Source: Notospermus geniculatus
Lineage: Eukaryota; Nemertea; Pilidiophora; Heteronemertea; Lineidae
NCBI GenBank assembly: GCA_002633025.1
Contig: NMRB01002040.1
Span: forward strand, 9,883 to 73,882
Direction of reading: 5' to 3'
Length of the DNA stretch: 64,000 bases
Below, piece after piece: positions 21,342 to 33,376 of the stretch; positions within the stretch are counted from its first letter, which is position 1; every line of letters starts with the position of its first letter. The notes below the pieces were generated by a model. That model did no database searches and was not told the DNA's origin. It saw only the letters and a program-made list of their open reading frames with translations. Made by a program: the position numbers and the translations under genes.

Positions 21342-22615
21342 GTGGCATCCTGAACACCATGATATGCTGCACTGTCTCCGTCTGTTGTAAGATATTCGAT
21401 ATGAATTCCTTCCTTTGCCAGATGTTCAGCTATCGTTTTGGCCAATGAATATTCTGTAAAAGGGTCCGCCTCTGGAAAATTTGCAGTGCAATTCTGATGT
21501 CGGCTGGCCTCATCACTGGGGGGGTCCACATGCTTGGCCGCAGCCTGCCGAGTTCTGGGCCTATTCCCTTGTTGTGGTGTGGAACGTTTAGGTGCGCTAC
21601 CACAATTGACGGGCAATCCCCGAGCTCGGCAGTATGCACCACGCCAACAGAGCTTGTTGTTGAACGCTATGTCAATGACTTTCTTTTCATCGGTGAGGTT
21701 TTCTGTTGCGATTTCAACAACCTGAGAGGCAGCTTGGCCAAGTTTGCCTCGGGTCGTTATCCTTTGGCTGTTGTATCGTCCATCCATCGATACATTGAAG
21801 GCGCCTGTGTCGGAATGTCCTCGCAATCGGTTGATCTCCTTCAATTCACTTCTGATATTGGCCATATCACTCTGATTTAGAGAAACTATCTGTGTCCCAA
21901 CCTTATTGGCTTGTGTTTGCATGTGACTAAGACAGGGTGTTGGTAACCCCATAGTGTTCAAAATTTGAGTAGCCTTGAAGTTCCCAATGGTAGAATCCAA
22001 AAGTGCGCATTGCAGCGAAATATTTGGAACAGCAGTTTTCGGCCCACCGTGTGAACAGTCCAGCTCAGAATATAGCTTTTTCTTATCAGATCTGTAGCTA
22101 CAGTTATTGCATTTGACACGCACAGTCGCGCAAAGACCCCTTTTGGTAGTTTCAAGGTAACTGAAGTCAGGCTTATCACAGTCTGTCTGATTGTGAGCCC
22201 CCACCACACCGTTCATCATCGCCATCAGTTTTTCAGTACTAATTACATAATTTTCATCACTACGCATGCTAACTGACTTTTCCGAATGAATATTTACATC
22301 TTGATATTTTTGCGACGGCTTCACATGCTCAATAGGACGTAAAAGTTTGATCCTACCAGAAGGCCTGTTATGAATGTCTGGTACAATCCTTGTCCCATCC
22401 CGTCCTCTAGTTGTGACCCGCATATACTTGTCCAATGGCAGCCTAATCCAGTTCGCTGTCTCCGATACTACTGAATAAACCTTGCTGCTTGTGTAACGAC
22501 TGTGTCCCTCCCTGAAATATGTCCGTCGCCGTTTAGTAATCCCCGTCTTTTGACAATCGGCACGTCGACTCCGCCTAGTCACCGCCATCTTGTTTTGCGG
22601 GCACGCCCAGCACAA
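21342..22615 (-). CDS. Mutator-like transposase domain protein, C-terminus lost at the gap
   Basis: An open frame of ~424 codons from Met 22615 to the N. After a basic N-terminus (residues ~10-35, rich in R/K, possible nuclear targeting) comes the Mutator-like transposase domain known from many invertebrate elements. It shows a zinc-binding CNNCSYRS, the phrase TAVPNISLQCALLDSTIG, the candidate catalytic Asp in VSMDGRYN, and a second Asp in LTTDGDSAAYHG just before the gap. Cys-rich residues (NKLCWRGAYCR) lie between. The protein would cut and move its own DNA. No terminal inverted repeats can be seen because one side is missing. The frame is free of stops, so the copy may be young. Confidence 0.75.
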
Positions 22616-23875
22616 ACTGAACTTTCTTGACTTGGGATAGATAACTGGAGTAAGAAGGGGTCGATACTAAACAAAAGATCTGTCAACACCTTGGATAAGA
22701 AGGAAAGAAATCCTGTTTCATAAGCCCACATGACATACTGTGTTGAAAGATGACTCTTAATGGCTTGCCTAGGTGTCATGTGATAGCTGATGTTTTTGTT
22801 GTCTCTTGATTTAGGTCAGCAGATTTTTTTATTTCTGGGAGAGTAGACCCTTGGCTATCAAACATATAGAAATTTGCATAAAAAGGGCAACTGACTATTG
22901 CATTAGATTATGTAACAATTGGGCGGAGCTATCAAAATTTGGGCGTGTCCATATTATGTAACCTTCTGATAGGAAGAATCACCTGTTTGATCATCTCTAA
23001 CTTGTTTTTCAGAAGAGGGCATATCAGTGTGACTCGTTGAGTGGTAGCTGGTGAGGAACACCAATTTTGATGGGCGTGGTCATCTGTTGAATTCTTTGGA
23101 GGTTTCTGCTGAGAGTGTGTTTTGCTGCCATGTAAGTTACATAAGTAAAATCGCTATAACTATTGAGTGAAGGCGTCGATGCGAATTTGTTTGATTGCTG
23201 CTTGGAGCCAAGGGTCAACCCTCTCAGAAAATGTGCATATTGAGTCATTTCCATTTTAACCCCTTCCCTATTAGGGACAACACCAGTGCCATCTACAACG
23301 GTATGGGATACAAATTATTGAATATCTAAAACCTTCTTTTGACATTGGAATGGAATGGGTTAATGATTAGCAGAAGGGGAAAAATAGGGTTTTGAAATAA
23401 TTAGCTGGATGTAATCTTCAATATGAAAATAAAATTTGGTGTGTGATTTGACCGGCTAACGACAGGTGGCGCCACAAAGTAGAGCTACTGTACTGGTAGC
23501 AACACTGGAAGTGAGTGTGAAATCTGAGACAAGGTTTTCAAAAATCAAGATTTCTCCAAATTTTCGTGGTGAAGGTGATGTAATATTTTCAGGGTGGGAG
23601 TCCCACAAGATGTACATTCACCCCCTAGAGCGATTTCGTTTGGAACCCGGATTTAGTATATTTTGGAAATTTTTATATCAAATAGAAAATGCATTGGAAA
23701 ATGATACCGGTGTTGTCCCTACTGACCCGGGCTACTGACAAACTGATAATTCTGGGCATCGCTAGTTCCAAGGCATCTTCCTGGTGATTGCTGCTATTAA
23801 AGGGTGATTCTACCAGCGGCACTATCCCAGGGGAATGCAGGAAACGTGGCATCATGAGACCACTAGGCCTATGCC
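22616..23875. other. Upstream flank of the transposase, no gene seen
   Basis: AT-rich non-coding sequence. The open frame at 23466-23738 has no recognisable domain. Confidence 0.35.
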
Positions 23876-24552
23876 TATGGCAAGCCATTTGTTCATTAAT
23901 TCAAATAAACCAGGTTTCTTTTAAATAACTTTAGTTTCTTTTCAAAGAAAGTTAGTTTCTTTTTTAAAAACCAAGTTTATTTAAAAGAAACTAGGTTTTT
24001 GAAAAGGAACCAGGTTTATTTAAACGAAACTAGGTTTTTGAAAAGAAACTTGGTTTCTTTAAAAGAAACTTGGTTTTTGAAAAGAAATTTGGTTGTTTTA
24101 AAAGAAACCAGGTTTTTAAAAAGAAACTAGTTTTTTTAAAAAGAAACCAAGTTTTTGAAAAGAAACCAGGTTTCTTTAAAAGAAACTTGGTTTTTGAAAA
24201 GAAACTAGGTTTCTTTAAAAGAAACTTGGTTTTTGAAAAGAAATTAGGTTTCTTTTAAAGAAACCTAGTTTCTTTTAACAAAACTTGGCCTTGTTTCTTT
24301 TGAAAAACCAGGTTTTTAAAAATAAAAAGCCAAGTTTCTTTTCAAAAACCTAGTTTCTTTTCAAAAACCAAGTTTCTTTAGTCTTTTAAAGAAACCTAGT
24401 TTCTTTTTAGAAACTTGGTTTCTTTTTTAAAAACACAAGTTTCTTTTCAAAAACCTAGTTTCTTTTAAATAAACTTGGTTTTTATAAAAGAAACCAAGTT
24501 TATTTAAAAGAAACCTGGTTTATTTGAATTAATGAACAAACGGCTTGCCATA
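23876..24552. mobile_element. Foldback element built from degenerate AAAC/GTTT repeats
   Basis: Outer ends are inverted: TATGGCAAGCCATTTGTTC (from 23876) against GAACAAACGGCTTGCCATA (to 24552), followed inward by TTAATTCAAATAAACCAGG and its complement. The interior is an array of ~18-bp units of the type AAAGAAAC(C/T)(A/T)GGTTTCTTT, each itself partly palindromic. Foldback elements have this design of long inverted ends made of short repeats. The plus-strand frame at 24070-24258 is an artefact of the repeat. Confidence 0.75.
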
Positions 24553-24689
24553 TACGCCTACTGATGAATCTTCTCAAACTCCGGTAAGCCTACCAGATTA
24601 TTTGCTTCTTAGGAGAGAGAACTGATTATGGCTAAAAAAGGAAAAAGCACCAAAATGGGTGGAGCTATCTGCAGTAGGCCCTATGATAC

Positions 24690-25985
24690 CAAAAAGTGTG
24701 ATGGGACTTGATACCAATGTTGGCCAAGCAATGCGCAAGATATTGAAACCGGCTGGTCATCTGAGTACACCTGGCCAAGGAAAAAACAAAACCAGTATTT
24801 CTCGTTAGCACTGTTTATTAAAATATATTCTTTGCCTGTTATACCACTTTATCCATTATAACCATTATAACGATGTGACTCGTGACATCAGAGTACATTT
24901 TAAGTACAATACACAGGATAATGAGAACATTCTGAAAGAGTATTGTCCTATAGGGGCCTAACTGTTTCAGACACCAGTTAGGCCTACAGTGTAGGCCATA
25001 GCGATTTCTAACAGAGGTTTGATACTATGTTTTTAAATACTGTAATTCTTTAGGCCGACTGACGTAAGGCAAAACAAGTTTCCAAAACGTGTAATGACTA
25101 AGATGCCTTCAGCACACAGCATGTCCTCTCAGACAATCAAAATACCTTGTGCCTGCACCATAACGTTTGGTGAAGAATGTCTTTAGCAGACTTGCAGATT
25201 TCACAGAATATACTCTGGTATCTAAAAGAATAAATTCAGCAGGCTCACTAGCTAGCATTTTATGACTCGCATACAAATGAAATGTGATGAGGTTCAAGAC
25301 TTCACTGAAGGCATAAGAATTTTATCTTTTTGAAGTGAAAAACATTCTCTTTTTTGAAAATATTGAACAGTATACATTTAAAATATATGGTACTAAAGAT
25401 TGCTGAGAAATGTTGGAATGAAAATCACCGCTTTACATTGATTATTATAAGTTCTGCTCACTCACTCTGCTCACACTAATGTGGGCAAATTGGTGAGGAT
25501 TCCGGTATGAAATGACCGCTTGCGGAATCTAATTCTATGTATACTTGACAAGGACGGTGATTGGAAAACAAAATTACAATGGAGATGAAGAAGATCTGAC
25601 TTCTGAGTCGAGAGTTCACATTTTCTTGAGGATGAAGTGCAGAAGGGAATGACATTCCGCCCAAAAAAATCAAAATTCCTCATTAAAAACTTGGAATGAC
25701 AATGACATTTACAACTCTCAGTCCTCTGAGGAAAAGACATCTCTGATCTCAAAATGGAACTGTGTGAATCAAGGACTCAGTGCCCATGTTCATAAAACGA
25801 CTGTGAAGTCTAAGTGTGCGACTTATCTTTTGTGTTGAACTAAGGATAAGTGTCACACTTACACTTAAGTGGTTTTATGAATATGAGCCCCGTTCCTTTA
25901 AGTTTGATCTCTAAACCATCACCTCTACCCGATAAATGCATGTCCTATCATATCACATTGTCACATGGGCCCCAAGCATTTCAAG
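24690..25985. repeat. First copy of a ~1.3-kb direct duplication
   Basis: From AAAAAGTGTGATGGGACTTG to CCCCAAGCATTTCA it is repeated at 26124-27443, with an estimated few per cent difference and small indels (for example extra CTCCCCA and AGAAAGG in the second copy). The minus strand has a 93-codon frame (25471-25752) that also survives in altered form in the other copy, but it has no family resemblance. No gene recognised. Confidence 0.8.
25779..25889. mobile_element. ~110-bp MITE (GGGCTCATATTCATAAAAC type)
   Basis: The left GTGCCCATGTTCATAAAACGACTGTGAAG and the right CTTAAGTGGTTTTATGAATATGAGCCC are imperfect inverted repeats with inner complementarity (GTGTGCGACTTATC against GATAAGTGTCACAC). 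A second copy sits in the duplicate at about 27239-27350. Confidence 0.6.
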
Positions 25986-26123
25986 CTAACAAACCAAAGT
26001 TTACGGACGTACGGACGTACGAACGTACCGCCGTACCGCCGTACGGACTAACGCACGACAGACCACCACTCAATGAGCCCAACCACAGCATAAGCCCTGC
26101 TGGGCCTTGTGGCCAAGCGGGCT
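25986..26123. mobile_element. Right-end module of a pearl-like element at the duplication junction
   Basis: It contains an ACGGACGT microsatellite (26004-26048) and then a terminal hairpin, GCCCTGCT...GGCC-TTGT-GGCC...AGCGGGC, ending in GGGCTAAAA. This is the same order (microsatellite, then hairpin) as the right ends of elements A, B and C. It lies exactly between the two copies of the 1.3-kb repeat and is absent after the second copy. Confidence 0.7.
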
Positions 26124-27443
26124 AAAAAGTGTGATGGGACTTGATACCAATGTTGGCCAAGCAATGCACAAGATATTGAAACCGGCTGGTCAACTGAGTA
26201 CACCTGGCCAAGGAAAAAACAAACCAGTATTTCTCGTTAGCACTGTTTATTAAAATATATTCTTTGCCTGTTACACCACTTTATCCATTATAACCATTAT
26301 AATGATGTGACTCGTGACATCAGAGTACATTTTAAGTACAATACACAGGATAATGAGAACATTCTGAAAGAGTATTGTCCTATAGGGGCCTAACTGTTTC
26401 AGACACCAGTTAGGCCAACAGTGTAGGCCATAGCGATTTCTAACAGAGGTTTGATACTATGTTTTTAAATACTGTAATTCTTTAAGGCCGAGTGAAACCT
26501 CCCCACGTAAGGCAAAACAAAAGTTTCCAAAACGTGTAATGACTAAGATACCTTCAGCCCCGCCACAGCATGTAATCTCCTCTCAGACAATCAAAATACC
26601 CATGTGCATGCACCATAAGGTTTGGTGAAGAATGTCTTAAGCAGACTTGCAGATTTCACAGAATATACTCGGGTATCTACAAGAATAAATTCAGCAGGCT
26701 CACTAGGCTAGCATTTTATGACTCGCATACAAATGAAATGTGATGAGGTTCAAGACTTCACTGAAGGCATAAGAATTTTATCTTTTTGAAGTGAAAAACA
26801 TTCTCTTTTTTGAAAATATTGAACAGTATACATTTAAAATATACGGTACTAAAAAGAAAGGTTGCTGAGAAATGTTGGAATGAAAATCACCGCTTTACAT
26901 TGATTATTATAAGTTCTGCTCACTCACTCTGCTCACACTAATGTGGGCAAATTGATGAAGACTCCGGTATGAAATGACCGCTTGTGGAATCTAATTCAAT
27001 GTATACTTGACAAGGATGGTGATTGGAAAATAAAATTACAATGGAGATGAAGAAGATTTGACTTCTGAGTTGAGAGTTCACATTTTCTTAAGGATGAAGT
27101 GCAAAAGGGAATGACATTCCGCCCAAAAAATTCAAAATTCCTCATTAAAAACTTGGAATGACAATGACATTTACAACTCTCAGTCATCCAAGGAAAAGAC
27201 ACCTCTGATCTCAAAATGGAACTGTGTGAATCAAGGACCCAGTGCCCATGTTCATAAAACAACTGAAGTCTTGGTGTGCGACTTATCTTTTGTGTTGAAC
27301 TAAGGACAAGTGTCACACTTACGCTTAAGTAGTTTTATGAATATGAGCCCTGTTCCTTTAAGTTTGATCTCTAAACCATCACCTCTACCCGATAAATGCA
27401 TGTCCTATCATATCACATTGTCACATGGGCCCCAAGCATTTCA
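26124..27443. repeat. Second copy of the ~1.3-kb direct duplication
   Basis: Homologous throughout to 24690-25985. It ends at the same base (ATTTCA) but continues into different DNA (CAATAGCC). Confidence 0.8.
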
Positions 27444-28102
27444 CAATAGCCAATTTCCTATCTAGTTCTAAAGGGTTAATGTATGCCACACATGAATACG
27501 AGGCAGAAGAAGAGACATATTATGTGTTCAAACATTTTTTGAGGGACATCACAGACACCTTCTCAAGGAGTGAATTTTTTTCCAATTTGTTGTCAATTTC
27601 CATATATATCAGGTGAAACATAAGTTAAGAGCATCACACCTATTTTGACAGAGTGCCTCTTCAAAGTTCTCTTCATCTGCCTCAAATATTGAAGACATCA
27701 ATTTAGTTGAAACTGAATCTGCATGGACAGTGGCATACAGCAACCTTATCTACCAGTAATCCATTGAAGTAGTAATGCCACACAATCATCTTGACAAAGG
27801 AGCCAGACGGTCCCAAACTGCATGGCCATAATTGATGTGAACCCAATGGCTTTTCGACATACTTCTTCAATGTTTATGTTGACCAAAATTGCAACAACTG
27901 CAGAATACTGCCATCTTATGAACGCATGCTTTTTGTCTATGCAACATTTTATTAATGAAAGATTCTTCTATCAGTACAGTAACTCAAGAACAGAACAGAG
28001 AGCCATTTCTTGACATTGACATTCAGTGTTTACAAGAAGGCAGCATCTTCCAGTGTCACTCATATACAGCACACTACATTCTAAACTCCCTACGCAGTCG
28101 TG
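27444..28102. other. No gene seen
   Basis: Unassigned non-coding DNA beyond the second duplicate copy. Confidence 0.3.
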
Positions 28103-28448
28103 ACCCCGCGCCCCCTTAGGTTGACCCGCTCTCCACAGCTGCTTCACTTCGTAAAATTCGCCGTGTTTGGTCAACAGATGGCGCTGAGAGAGTCGACAAT
28201 GAGAGCACCGAGCAACCCCCGTAACCAAGCTGGCCTGAGACACTTTTTCATTGGTTGAGCGGATCATGTGATCTAGTAGCCATGGCAGCACAAGAACACC
28301 CGTTGCCAATGGGCCAAAGAGTTGTGAAAGCAGCGTGCTGATAGGCTATAAAACTCGCGCCAGGCCCTGACGCCGTCTGTTGACCAAACGTGGCGACTTC
28401 TACGAAGTGAAGCAGTTGTGGAGAGCGGGTAAACTGAAGGGGCGTGGT
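28103..28448. mobile_element. 346-bp MITE with ~75-bp inverted repeats
   Basis: The left part, CGCCCCCTTAGGTTGACCCG through CAACAGATGGCG, is matched by the right part, CGCCGTCTGTTGACCAAACG through CGGGTAAACTGAAGGGGCG. Arms are imperfect but long; short inserted bases differ between them. Confidence 0.7.
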
Positions 28449-29732
28449 ACACAACTGCATTCAAATGTACATGTACAATCAAATTCAGGTTAACTAGGAC
28501 AAAATTCTTTGGACATTCCCTTCAAGTTGTGTATCCAGATGCATATATATGTTAATAATTCAAATAAAGCAAATAACACTGGCAAAAGCAATGGTTCTTC
28601 TAGCTTATCACGATTATTCTCATAAATTTTGGAAAATCAAAATTGATAGAACAATGCATGGTTATCTTTTTATATAAATGTGATCACAAGAAGAAACCCG
28701 TAAGTACTAACATTGTTAGCATCGAAAAAATACTGCATGTGTTAGAAATTTCAATTAACTTTCATTTTTCACACGTACAACCAAAAATCACAGTTATGTT
28801 CCAAATAAATACCTACATGTACGTGTGCTTCTTAACTTTTTGAGAAAGGTAGTAAACACAGTGAAAACAGATCAAAGTAAATGACTTCATTTCAGACTAG
28901 ATGTAGGATTGGTGTACATGGTACCGTTCATACACATGTGTCTGAAAAACGGCCAACAATACGGACGATAATACCAGCTAAGAGAAATGTGCACAGGATC
29001 GTACTTTGAGACTAAAAAGGCCAGTGTTTTCATAATGTTAGTTCTTATATAGCGCATTTCCAGTTGACCTGCTCAATGCACTTTACATTACAATGTTATC
29101 ACTTTACATTTCACAATGTTATCGGTAAATAAACAATTTTCATGATCCTTGGCACTTTTGTCAAAGACAGCCTGCATATTACAACCCACCTACACAACTG
29201 AAGTAGAAGATTGTCATACATCTTTGGCAATCAAAACCAGGGGTGGAGTACAATTAATGAAACAACTGCAGTATCATACATGGGGAAGTACAGTAAATGG
29301 AATAACTTTACATATTTTACATGTAGGTACACATATATCACTCAAGTTAAAGGGATCACTTGGATGCCATGCAAAATCTCTCTTACGTGACTAAATGATC
29401 CCATTTAACTTGAACAAAACTGGAAATCTGCAATTTACAAAGCCCTTTATACATTACTTTTTAAACTGACGTACATGCATCCTTGATGTCAGAGACGAAA
29501 TGGCTACAAAGGCTCAACATGCCACGTAACGAGCCAACAAATGAATAACAGAAAATCAAAGTACGTGAATCTTTAAATAACACTTTTAAATGGCTGAAAA
29601 GTTCCTTAAACTTTTTGTGGTCAAGTACTGTATAATATTGTTCTCAGAAGGGCTTAATTTCACCCTTGAAATCTCACTTCTCTATCAAATACTAATCAAC
29701 TTAAGGTAGCAAATGGCTACATAATACAGTCA
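28449..29732. other. No gene; SINE-tail-like fragment at ~29040-29120
   Basis: Mostly unassigned AT-rich sequence. Around 29047-29090 the string TATATAGCGCATTTCCAG...TGCTCAATGCACTTTACATT resembles a motif widespread in tails of invertebrate SINEs. Confidence 0.35.
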
Positions 29733-29986
29733 GGCGTAGCCTTTGTGCGACCCAATGGAATGTGGAAATAGGAAATCTGACAAAAGCTTGCAGCTACCTA
29801 ATTACGCCATGAACCCCCGCGTTGCCAACGACGATCACCTGCACATGACAGGGCACTATTATAATTTGATAACACTGTCCAATCAGTTATTCAAGAGTCG
29901 TGTGTTGAATAAGATTTGTGGTCAGCCGGTGGTTTGTGGTAAGCCTACTTCCGCATTCCATTGGGTCGCGCAAAGGCTGCGCCGGA
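29733..29986. mobile_element. MITE (AGGCGTAGCCTTTGTGCGAC ends)
   Basis: The left GGCGTAGCCTTTGTGCGACC-CAATGGAATG is the inverted complement of the right CATTCCATTGGGTCGCGCAAAGGCTGCGCC. Its outermost bases are related in type to the MITE at 54229-54465, which also carries GGAATGCGGAAG near its ends. Confidence 0.65.
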
Positions 29987-31377
29987 CTTTAGCTAATAAC
30001 TTAAGCACAACGTAAATAAAGAGTTAACATAATCTATTAACTGGTTAACAAAATTATCTGCACAACATCACAAAGCCTGAGATGAAAATACTAGAATGGC
30101 GAACAAAAAATGAAATATTTGTGCTAACGATTCACATAACATGACAGACTTGTACATGCCTTCTAAGAAACTAAGCACTTGTTTCTATAATCACATTACA
30201 CCCATTCCCTTGATTTGGATTGGTACCCAAGTGCTCGACCAATTTTATGATTTTTCTTTGTTCCCACATCACTATTTGTTAGATGTGAGTGCTCCAGCAA
30301 AAGCAGACGCTTGTCGCAAGTGATCATCATTGGCCATCAGTTTATTCAGCTATTATCACTGCTGTCCATTACTATTGTAAACCTGCGTCAATGTACATTT
30401 CAGCTGTTGTGCTGCAAGGCTGTTAACCCTTTCCTCGGGTTGCAACAAGCGTCTGCTTTTGCTGGAGCGGCTCACAGATGGTCAATAATAATCTAAGTAC
30501 AGACCAGAGCAAGTTAAGTTTTAACTACGATGTCCATGGGATGATAAATTACATCACCACTCCTGAAGGCAGCAAGCATGTTATCTATCAGTATTTCAGT
30601 GGCTTGATCTCCAAGGGCTTGTCAACAGGGCATCACTTGTCCCATGCTGGCAACACTGTTGATGGTTGATGCGTCCTACATATTTGCCGATATCGTGATT
30701 ACACCCTTGAGGTGCTGCCCTCAGGTGGAGTGATAGAGTGTATGTTTCAACGTGAATGATTCACTCACTAGAAACACTCTTTCCATTGTCATTATGCACA
30801 CAATATTTTGAACTGGATTGCACAATGCTGAAATAAACAGCCCTTTGCTCTGAAGATCTTCCAAGACATATGAAATGGTCATTCCAGATCTGGTCAACCC
30901 TTCAAATACCGGTACTGTCAAATTTCACGTTATAAACACACATGTGAATGGGCTGTGCCTGGGAGATTTGTTTTAACTATAATTGTGATGCGCGAAATTA
31001 CGGTATCTGAAATAGCTTTATCAAACAATCTTGACAATCCAAACTCGTGTGGCATTGATACGCCAAATTTGATTAGTTTTTGAAAGGTCAACTCCAGATC
31101 TGCCCATGCTCAGGGCTTCATTCTTACTTAAGTCTCATATTCACGTAAAATGAACAATATTAATAATTTTGTTAGGAAAACAGCCCATACCACTGGGCAT
31201 CAGTTCGATAATATCAAACACGACAAAATCTCGAAGTACAAACGTCTGATTAACAATGGTAATTGACACTGCCAACAGCATCCATCCACTATATTGTGGT
31301 GACATGAGACACAAAGGTCACTTATATTTCTTCTTAAAGCTGTAATGTTCTCATCCTGAGGATTCTGTAATTGTCCC
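29987..31377. other. Putative 3' UTR/downstream flank of the ferlin gene
   Basis: If the distal tail exon at 31378 is the last exon, this region holds the 3' UTR. A minus-strand AATAAA lies at 30341-30346, inside the MITE at 30285-30475. Nothing else was recognised. Confidence 0.3.
30285..30475. mobile_element. 191-bp MITE (GTGAG-TGCTCCAGCAAAAGC ends)
   Basis: The left GTGAGTGCTCCAGCAAAAGCAG and the right CTGCTTTTGCTGGAGCGGCTCAC are near-perfect inverted repeats of ~30 bp, continuing with ACGCTTG/CAAGCGT. Confidence 0.7.
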
Positions 31378-31410
31378 TCAACGTCCGACCATTTTATTAG
31401 CGACTGCACT
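31378..31410 (-). CDS. Ferlin tail exon E0 (most distal): SAVANKMVGR-stop
   Basis: The acceptor TATTTCAG is followed by ten codons and TGA, in the phase needed after the transmembrane exon. The tail fits the x-A-x-x-x-K-M-x-G-x pattern of the other cassettes. Unlike the other twelve it has no GT donor I can find within ~150 nt after the stop, so it would be the terminal exon. A minus-strand AATAAA at 30341-30346 is a candidate polyadenylation signal. Confidence 0.6.
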   Translation of the reverse strand, partial: SAVANKMVGR

Positions 31411-32080
31411 CTGAAATATACAAAGTATGAACAGTTAGCTATCAAACTACACTGTCAAATTAGACTTTGACTTTTTGCATTTTCCAAAATGTCTTAAATA
31501 GGCCCTGCAGCAGTCCATATTCAAAGGGCATACAGTTAAATGTGATGGGAACTTTTCAAATTTAATGGAAAACTCCTGCAGGAAATGAGGGTGCCCCGAT
31601 GGTGCACTCCGAAAAATCTCTGGACAGCAGAATTTGGTCTGTTTGCAGTTGTTGCTTTGTTCACAAGCAGAACCGGCTGCTGTCTTATCCTGAGGTAATC
31701 AGTGGTTCTTCTTGTGTCACCGTTGACATACATGTAAGTGAGTGGTAAGATATCCATCAGCACAAAACAGGGGCGTAGCAAAACGGGACAAAACAAATTT
31801 TTGCTCTAAAATATCATTTCCTCTCTTCGAGCCAAGTTATTGTAGTGTCAGATGTGAGGAAAATGCATCTGAGAGGGTGTACATTTTCACCCTTCAGACT
31901 CAATCAATTTTGCCCCGCCCCCCACGCCGTAATAGCTAGCTATGCCCCTGCAAAAGCTAGTGGTACTGGGAACTTAAGCAACACAACATCGGGATGGTCA
32001 TCAGTGGATTAATTGAGGATATAGTGCAGGTGTTTCCACATGATGAGGGGACGATGCAGGTGTTTTAGACTCCATATGTA
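31411..32080. other. Intronic flank, no gene seen
   Basis: Non-coding between the distal tail exon and the tandem tail-exon block. Confidence 0.3.
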
Positions 32081-32397
32081 CACAGACAATCTCACATCAT
32101 CAAATAGCCATACCATACTGACAGACAAGACTTCGTCAACAAGTCAATCAAAGTCTTGTTTGGTCAGATGGATATTTATACTGGGTCAGCCAATTTCATC
32201 TTGAAATATCAAGGCCTCTCAGGTCACTTCGCCTTCGGACTAGGGTCCACTCACGGAGCGGAGACTGATCGAAAGCATAGCAATCTACTAACTCTTGATG
32301 GTTCAAGATCAACAACTATTTTAGGGGAGCTGTCAGGGTGGGCTTCTGTTTGTAGTGATTGTGCTTCACAAATGAAATGTCCTTTTGACTTTTCTCC

Positions 32398-32674
32398 TTA
32401 CCGAATACGCAAATATTTTCACGAATACAAAATTACCGCGAAAATCGCGAACTGGTCAATACCCCCGTGAATTCTATTACACACGAACCATTTTCCAATC
32501 GCCGACGATCCCGTAATACATTGTGGTTTGCACTGGATTACACTGTGCACCATTGAAAATGCAGTGTTTTTGAAGTCTCACATTGGACCCCAACCGCGAA
32601 CATTTATCCATGCGAAAAGGTACGTACCCCAACTGCTAAATATTTTAGCCGTGAAAATATTTGCGTATACGGTT
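32398..32674. mobile_element. MITE (ACCGAATACGCAAATATTTTC ends), copy 1
   Basis: The left ACCGAATACGCAAATATTTTCAC and right GTGAAAATATTTGCGTATACGGT are inverted repeats. The same element in copy 2 (about 36706-36961) lacks a short internal segment. It was present before the duplication. Confidence 0.7.
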
Positions 32675-33113
32675 TGTGATGTGCTAGTAAGTACGATGTT
32701 ATGAGGTTGATGTACAAGTATCAAATTGCTTAGCCATGTGGCGAAGCACAAAGCAGGGATGATGGGTTAACACAGACACATCAGGATTCAAAGGCCAGAA
32801 AATGTGAAAGTCATGGTATACCTCTTAAATGACTACATCATATTGAGAATTCGACACATTGCAAGCTACTGATTCAGAAGAAGGGCATAAACCAATCGGC
32901 TTTCAATTTCACTGGCTTTCCATTGTTGATCGAAGGATCAACAATGTAGTGTCAATACCGGTACAGAGGCAACATACAAGGATAAAATCATGCAATCATG
33001 CATACACAGTTATCAATGTGAACTTTTCGACGTGAATAGGTTCAATTGCGATGGATCTCTCTATTGTTGCCAGTGATATTTCAACATGCATCACTACTCC
33101 AAGTATGACTTAC

Positions 33114-33165
33114 TACTGATATAAGGGGCCTAAAAATATGTGAACGCTTTTTGTGCAGCAACACC
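33114..33165 (-). CDS. Ferlin tail exon E1: GVAAQKAFTYF-stop
   Basis: The acceptor AATTTTCAG precedes G at 33165. Eleven codons are followed by TAG (33130-33132). A GTAAGT donor at 33108-33113 would splice the short post-stop remainder onward. It is the most divergent tail, but keeps G at position 1, K at 6 and F at 8. Its duplicate at 37619-37670 differs by one synonymous base (GGT/GGC). Confidence 0.6.
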
Positions 33166-33333
33166 CTGAAAATTAGTAGTTAGTAGTTTCGATTAGTATA
33201 AATCAGGAACATATGAACTAAGGGATTAAGATAAACTACCCAACACAACAGCAAAACACCCATACCAACATTAGCACTGTAGCACAACATGTTAGTAAAT
33301 ACTACACTTCACACAATCATATAAATGGGCTAC

Positions 33334-33376
33334 CTTCCGAGACCTAATTTCCAAACATCTTATCTACGGCTGCACC
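33334..33376 (-). CDS. Ferlin tail exon E2: GAAVDKMFGN-stop
   Basis: Acceptor GGTTTCAG; ten codons; TAG at 33344-33346; candidate donor GTAGCC at 33328-33333. The tail is close to that of the exons next to the transmembrane exon (GAASEAMFGLK) and to the known otoferlin tail type G-x-x-V-K-K-L-L-G-x. Confidence 0.68.

Noticed and set aside
24070-24258. Lys/Phe-rich open frame
   Set aside because: Produced by the AAAGAAAC repeat units of the foldback element; period and composition follow the repeat.
28925-28950. Possible tail exon behind GTTTTTCAG
   Set aside because: The following codons do not show the G-A-x-x-x-K-M pattern.
30850-30870. Possible further tail exon behind GATCTTCAG
   Set aside because: The frame after the acceptor does not match the tail pattern and has no early stop.
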